Of a stretch of 64,000 nucleotides of DNA, positions 61,401 to 64,000 are shown in pieces; position 1 is the stretch's first letter, and each line of letters begins with the position of its first letter. Made by a program: the position numbers and the translations under genes. The stretch lies in NCBI RefSeq assembly GCF_964340395.1, contig NC_135550.1, positions 20,356,676 to 20,420,675 on the forward strand. The letters run 5' to 3'. Below the pieces are notes generated by a model that saw only the letters and a program-made list of their open reading frames with translations, was not told where the DNA came from and did no database searches. The stretch comes from Glandiceps talaboti (lineage: Eukaryota > Hemichordata > Enteropneusta > Spengelidae).

Positions 61401-63165
61401 GAAGAGATCCTCCACATCAATTCCTGCAGCATCGCCTAGGTTACCACCCCATGATTCTATTATGTCAGTTAAATCATCAAGGCTTGGTAAGTTACTGTTT
61501 CCCTCATCAAACAGAATCTGGAATATGGTGTCAAGATTAGGTATTCCACCTGTGAGACCAGCCATTTTGGGGAAATCACCATTTGAGGAATAAGGTATTC
61601 CACATACTCCTCCGAGTTTGTTTACAAAATCCTTCACTTGTTCGGGTAAGTTTTTCATTATACTTCCAAGGTAAAATCCTCTGTTGTTGGAATTCAAGGC
61701 AACTTGCCGCTGACTTCGACATTCTGACAGACCTACAAGGTTAACAAATACAGATGAAAAGCTTAAATATGTATATTCGGATGATAATATTTTGTTAAGG
61801 AAGTATATATATTGATCATGGCCACACCCATGGGGAATGCAGGTAAATTGATCAGGAACCAGGTAACACAGCAGGACTAAGTGCTGAATGTCAAATTAAA
61901 CTTACCTTTGGTACAGTCTACTTTGCTGTTGGTACGGCTACCATACACTTACAACAGTATCAGGTTATGTCAACTTACCTTTGGTACAATCACCTTTGTT
62001 ATTGGCATGGCAACCATACCATGACAACCGTATCAGGTTATGTCAACTTACCCACACTACAATCAACTCTGTTGTTATTGTGATCAAAGAATTCCACTGT
62101 GCAGCTGCCACATGGATTGACTCTACACACTGCTGCAGGATGAGCTAAACATACAGCCTGGTAACACAGATTCTGTCCACATATTTCTACTTCCTCTCCA
62201 TTTGGACAGACTGAAACATAAATGTTTAATTGTCAGTATTTCAATTCTGCACATTAAGAGGACAGACTGAATACTGTTCTTGTATCAATATACTTTCTAT
62301 TGTAATCTTGAAGAAATCTTTCATTTCAAATATTAATTTAGGTGACAAGACAAATTCCAACTTTTAACTTGCCAAGAAATTGCATGTGCTATTGTGCTTT
62401 TGAAAGTTGATTATGACTATATACAACATAAAATGAGGCACTGTGGGCATATACACATGTAACTTGACACATTGTATCTAACTGGGGACATATATCAACA
62501 TCACTGCTACTTAATACCACAGTCAAAGCTGACAAGGTACATATCAATATTCAAATTAATCACGTGACAAACTAATTATGTGACAATCTGTGACCCGTGA
62601 GAAAAGATTTTTTCAATAGCTACGTTTATACAATAAATGGTAAAATAAGTATGTACTGAAAAAACTACACTTATCTCTCCTGCAAAGAAAATGGCAAAAA
62701 AAAATTATCTGGTAAGGTTTTAGAATGATTTGAAATAGTTTTGCATATCAGTGTTCAGGCGTAATGATTGGAAGATTTGCATTTCATGACAATCATTTCC
62801 TAGAGAACAGTCTTTCTTCGAGAGATATCTTGAGAAAATAACTCCTAGAAGTGGCGCTGCGTACATAGCTTTGATACCTTGTACAGTAAATTGGACATAT
62901 ATAATACCCCATTGTGATAACACAAAAAAAGTGAATCTGAGGGGAGGGGGTAAAATAACTCAAATCCTGTACAGTGAACATATCATTGACGCATGTACAT
63001 TGTACTGTTCTTGGACATGTATAACACCTTACTGTGATAACAGAAAATGAAGGGAATCTCAAGGGAAGGGCTAAAATAACTTAATTCCTGTACAGTCCTT
63101 GATATCTGTAAATAACTGTACTTTAATAAATAACTTACTATTTACTGGATCTTTACGTTCACCAC
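48112..63165 (-). CDS. EPCAM-like: EpCAM/TROP-like transmembrane protein with expanded ectodomain, 14 exons visible, 5' end outside window
   Basis: Likely single-pass cell-surface adhesion or signalling protein, by homology to EpCAM/TACSTD2. Exons in transcript order: 63165-63139, 62210-62052, 61732-61292, 60965-60747, 59428-59258, 58176-58009, 56950-56762, 55591-55576, 54718-54647, 54382-54316, 53499-53404, 50141-49947, 48660-48592, 48162-48112. All have GT/AG ends and the frame runs through 645 visible residues to TAG. Order: Cys-rich module, thyroglobulin type-1 with insert, Cys-rich module twice, thyroglobulin type-1, EpCAM C-domain (PVSDIAQYMESEFKSG, KFSMQQ), transmembrane helix, tail beginning YRKQCRMGG. 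Vertebrate EpCAM has one thyroglobulin domain and about 314 residues, so this is much larger. The signal peptide is not visible and must lie to the right. The 27-nt first listed exon is the least certain. Confidence 0.88.
48746..48801. repeat. (CTGT)n microsatellite
   Basis: About 13 CTGT units heading the degenerate array that follows in the same intron. Confidence 0.9.
48830..49765. repeat. Degenerate tandem array, ~155-bp units, ~6 copies
   Basis: Each unit carries, in order, CATTTGCA(TAA/GAA), GGTAATYAAGCAATATCTT or ..CACTTTAGAA, CAAACTTCAAATTTCATA.A.TTT, CACACATTGATGATAACAAA and CCTATAAAGCTTG.TGATTTTGATG. The last three copies are most alike. It occupies the intron between exons 48,660 and 49,947. 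Confidence 0.75.
49947..55591 (-). CDS. EpCAM-like C-domain and transmembrane helix (5 exons)
   Basis: Exons 55591-55576 (16 nt), 54718-54647, 54382-54316, 53499-53404 and 50141-49947. The product aligns with the EpCAM membrane-proximal region: SVSISFTIHG (first strand), FKMILTNHLVEEFDLADAKMI, VKEGSIIVSYDL, PVSDIAQYMES and FKVKYEDHEFNID...TKFSMQQ. A Ser/Gly linker then leads into about 23 Val/Leu/Ile/Ala residues forming the transmembrane helix. Confidence 0.85.
50227..53133. repeat. 42-bp satellite/minisatellite, ~69 copies, in an intron
   Basis: Unit GTAATAAGTTGTAGTATTAA plus TCACTGTGTATGAATATTGAAG. Copies differ at three diagnostic spots (CACT/GATT, TATG/TACG, GAAG/GAGG). Central copies are nearly uniform and the edge copies at both ends are more diverged, the usual sign of unequal exchange. 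Because 42 is a multiple of 3 and one frame lacks stops, a 785-codon open frame appears on the minus strand; it is not a gene. It lies between C-domain exons 53,404 and 50,141. Confidence 0.97.
53160..53335 (+). repeat. Inverted repeat pair, left copy
   Basis: GTAAATACAGAACCTTTTAT...CCAGACCCCCTTCCACCTAAA...TTATTGAGCTTGTGTGACA. The reverse complement recurs at about 54,955-55,120 with high similarity, and a partial third copy in plus orientation lies at 55,295-55,355. Confidence 0.8.
54897..54953. repeat. (CA)n microsatellite
   Basis: About 28 CA units. It is preceded by ACTGCAATGATCAGTGGTCAA, a phrase that recurs before the next CA run at 55,387 and around it. Confidence 0.95.
54955..55120 (-). 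repeat. Inverted repeat pair, right copy
   Basis: Reverse-complement partner of 53,160-53,335; together they bracket exons 53,404-53,499, 54,316-54,382 and 54,647-54,718. Confidence 0.8.
55387..55442. repeat. (CA)n microsatellite
   Basis: About 28 CA units following GATCACTGGTTGA. Related phrases (TGTACTGCAATG.TCA.TGGTTG) follow at 55,447 and 55,547. Confidence 0.95.
56762..56950 (-). CDS. Thyroglobulin type-1 domain 2 exon (EpCAM-like gene)
   Basis: 63 residues with ADVPECSDDGKYEPKQCH, the hallmark CWCV, and GKKIEGTDTRDELEC. The spacing is that of a canonical thyroglobulin type-1 domain C-terminal half plus a shortened first half. It directly precedes the C-domain, the position of the single thyroglobulin domain in vertebrate EpCAM. 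Confidence 0.92.
57055..57560. repeat. Interspersed repeat, TTTAT..GCGCCT-type family, copy 2
   Basis: TTTATAGAGCGCCTGTATCC..GAGGAGCTGTACAG, then a roughly 400-bp body with GCAGTGGCAATTTGTTCCAAAGACGTGG and CAACCAGTGCAGTTCC. Compare 22,195-22,600. It lies in an intron of the EpCAM-like gene. Confidence 0.5.
58009..58176 (-). CDS. Cys-rich module 3 exon (EpCAM-like gene)
   Basis: 56 residues, LCSSDQPAQIC..DLC with CATCKMDICGEC and FYDRQGNEVNC. It has extra cysteines compared with modules 1 and 2; phase 1-1. Confidence 0.82.
59258..59428 (-). CDS. Cys-rich module 2 exon (EpCAM-like gene)
   Basis: 57 residues, VTCPDGTPLKLC..VSC.RTLCPGNPDAFC with DPC.NC and YDLDGNVEC. Same spacing as module 1; phase 1-1. 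Confidence 0.85.
59745..60085 (-). mobile_element. tRNA-derived SINE
   Basis: On the minus strand, starting near 60,082, GGGCGAATGGTTAGCATGG holds a good box A (TGGTTAGCATGG). GGTTGCAGGTTCGAGCTGCC holds box B (GGTTCGAGC) about 35 nt later. The body then has CCTTGAGCAAGATTTGAACC and GTCAACCCAGCTGTATCACTGGGGAC, the central phrase style of many deuterostome and other invertebrate SINEs. Intronic and antisense to nothing coding. It is not a functional tRNA: no cloverleaf beyond the boxes. Confidence 0.75.
60560..60740. repeat. Short interspersed repeat, copy 3 of 3
   Basis: TTGTTCGGGACCAACTGTTTCTATAACTATACCAGACA and TTTTAATCCTAATCTAAGCTGGGCCT, the same family as 23.3 and 44.7 kb. Its 3' end abuts the donor side of exon 60,747-60,965. 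Confidence 0.6.
60747..61732 (-). CDS. Thyroglobulin type-1 domain 1, split over two exons with a long insert
   Basis: Exon 61732-61292 starts with the first half of a thyroglobulin type-1 domain (ECRSQRQVALNS). It continues with about 130 residues that are not part of the usual domain, rich in Asp/Leu/Gly and ending in TRRRRSDDGNDSTT. Exon 60965-60747 supplies the second half (FVPRCSDDGAFAWKQCH...CWCV...LKC), then an Asp-rich linker (DNDDDDD). RRRR is a furin-like site by motif. Insert function unknown. Confidence 0.8.
61031..61250. repeat. Perfect 110-bp tandem duplication
   Basis: 61031-61140 and 61141-61250 are identical by eye. It is intronic and AT-rich, just next to exon 61,292-61,732. 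Confidence 0.95.
61903..62052 (-). repeat. Tandem copies of an exon end plus splice donor
   Basis: Downstream of the true donor of exon 62,052-62,210 (minus strand), two further units of about 67 bp repeat the exon end and donor. Each reads Y-G-x-x-x-N-x-K-x-D-C-T-K-G followed by GGTAAGTT and, for the first, GACATAACCTGATAC. The exon itself ends FFDHNNNRVDCSVG with the same downstream sequence. Confidence 0.8.
62052..62210 (-). CDS. Cys-rich module 1 exon (EpCAM-like gene)
   Basis: 53 residues with the pattern C-P-N-G..C...C....C.AHP.AVC..NPCG.C..EFFD...N.VDC. It is a phase 1-1 exon, so removable without frame change. Two more exons (59,428 and 58,176) repeat the pattern. I do not know an established domain name for it. 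Confidence 0.85.
62880..63110. repeat. Diverged tandem duplication (~125 bp period)
   Basis: TTGGACATATATAATACCCCATTGTGATAACA...TCCTGTACAGT at 62,890-62,980 recurs as TTGGACATGTATAACACCTTACTGTGATAACA...TTCCTGTACAGT at 63,012-63,102. Confidence 0.75.
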
Positions 63166-63237
63166 CTGCATGAAATCAAAAAATACCAAAAGGTTACTAA
63201 CTTACTTGGCAAATAATAAAGTTTTAGTGGGTGACTA

Positions 63238-63465
63238 CAATTTACCACAATCTCTTTGTCTTGAAAAATACACAGGGTTTGAAGACAAAGAGATAGTGGT
63301 CAATGTGATGTCATCACACAAGGTTTTCCCACAAACTCTTGCAGGAAATGACATCAAATTTACCACAATCTCTGTCTTGACAAATACAGAGTTTGAAGAC
63401 AATGAGATAGTGGTCAATGTGATGTCATCACAAGAGGGTTTCCCATAAACCATTGCAAGAAATCT
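63238..63465. repeat. Tandem duplication (~118 bp period)
   Basis: AATTTACCACAATCTCT..GTCTTGA.AAATACA.AG.GTTTGAAGACAA.GAGATAGTGGTCAATGTGATGTCATCACA occurs twice in succession. Confidence 0.85.
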
Positions 63466-63539
63466 CGAAAATTGGCTGAGCACATGTCAAGTGCAGTAGT
63501 GATTTTTAACAAGATTTCAAAGTTGAGTAAGTTAAGTTA

Positions 63540-63840
63540 ATAAAGTGCCATTTTATCACCCAAACCATGTGTAAGTTGATAGCAATAATCAATACAAGCA
63601 TACTTTGGGCAAAAATAAGTCTGACTAGACTTTTCCTTTAAAGTTGATAGCAGTAATCAATACAAATGTGCTAAGGGCAGAAATGAGTCTGACTGGACTT
63701 TAATTTAAGCTGACAGCAGTAATCAATACAAATGTAGTAAAGCAGAAATAAGTCTGACTAGACTGTTACTTTAAGTTGATAGCAATAATCAATGCAACTG
63801 TGACGGTCATAAAGGTAGAAATAAGTCGAACGACTTTTCA
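63540..63840. repeat. Tandem ~70-bp units, ~4 copies, shared with 22 kb
   Basis: Unit TTGATAGCAGTAATCAATACAAATGT..GCAGAAATAAGTCTGACTAGACT with substitutions and small indels. One related unit lies in FH intron 1 (22,047-22,110). No exon was recognised from 63,166 to the right edge. Confidence 0.75.
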
Positions 63841-64000
63841 TTTAATTTATTTCCTTGTTGATAGGTTGGTGTTACTTCACAGTATGCAATGGTTACGCCA
63901 TTCTTTCTGAATTTTATGTCATGAGTGACACACATCAAGGCTTTCTTTCATACTGATACTGTGAGAGATATCAAGCAATCTGTGAACTAATGATGAATTA

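Overview
The window is nuclear DNA from an animal, most likely an invertebrate bilaterian. The signs are many small exons with GT/AG splice sites, AT-rich introns, abundant microsatellites and minisatellites, SINE-like and MITE-like repeats, a hAT-type transposon and a tyrosine-recombinase retroelement. I cannot place the phylum from sequence alone. Four host genes can be assembled exon by exon. Three look complete; the fourth runs off the right edge.

Layout. (1) 1-8,956: no gene seen; two (TATGG)n arrays, TG and TATG microsatellites and a 25-bp minisatellite. (2) 8,957-15,108, minus strand: a five-exon steryl-sulfatase/arylsulfatase-type gene (582 aa) with signal peptide, CTPSR active site and the paired membrane helices of the STS group. 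(3) 21,124-26,508, plus strand: a nine-exon fumarate hydratase gene (499 aa) with an N-terminal leader. It lies head-to-head with the sulfatase, and the space between could hold a shared promoter region. (4) 29,710-42,827, minus strand: an eight-exon WD-repeat gene, DNAAF10/WDR92 (354 aa), tail-to-tail with fumarase. Its introns are loaded with mobile DNA: a Ngaro/PAT-like (DIRS order) retroelement of about 5.2 kb with apparently identical 297-bp repeats in the last intron, and a 2.4-kb hAT-type element nested inside a foldback MITE in the intron before it. (5) 48,112-63,165, minus strand, continuing past the right edge: at least 14 exons encoding an EpCAM/TROP-like membrane protein. Visible parts in order are a Cys-rich module, a thyroglobulin type-1 domain carrying a long insert, two more Cys-rich modules, a second thyroglobulin type-1 domain, an EpCAM-like C-domain, one transmembrane helix and a short basic tail. 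One intron holds about 69 copies of a 42-bp satellite.

The genes do not form a pathway: sulfate-ester hydrolysis in the ER or secretory system, the citric-acid cycle, dynein-arm/R2TP assembly and cell-surface adhesion are separate housekeeping or cell-biological tasks. The most interesting item is the EpCAM-like gene, whose multi-module ectodomain is built from symmetrical phase 1-1 exons. The intronic structures around it follow: a donor-site duplication, inverted repeats flanking the C-domain exons, a 16-nt microexon and a satellite with higher-order structure. No RNA gene, CRISPR array or operon was seen.
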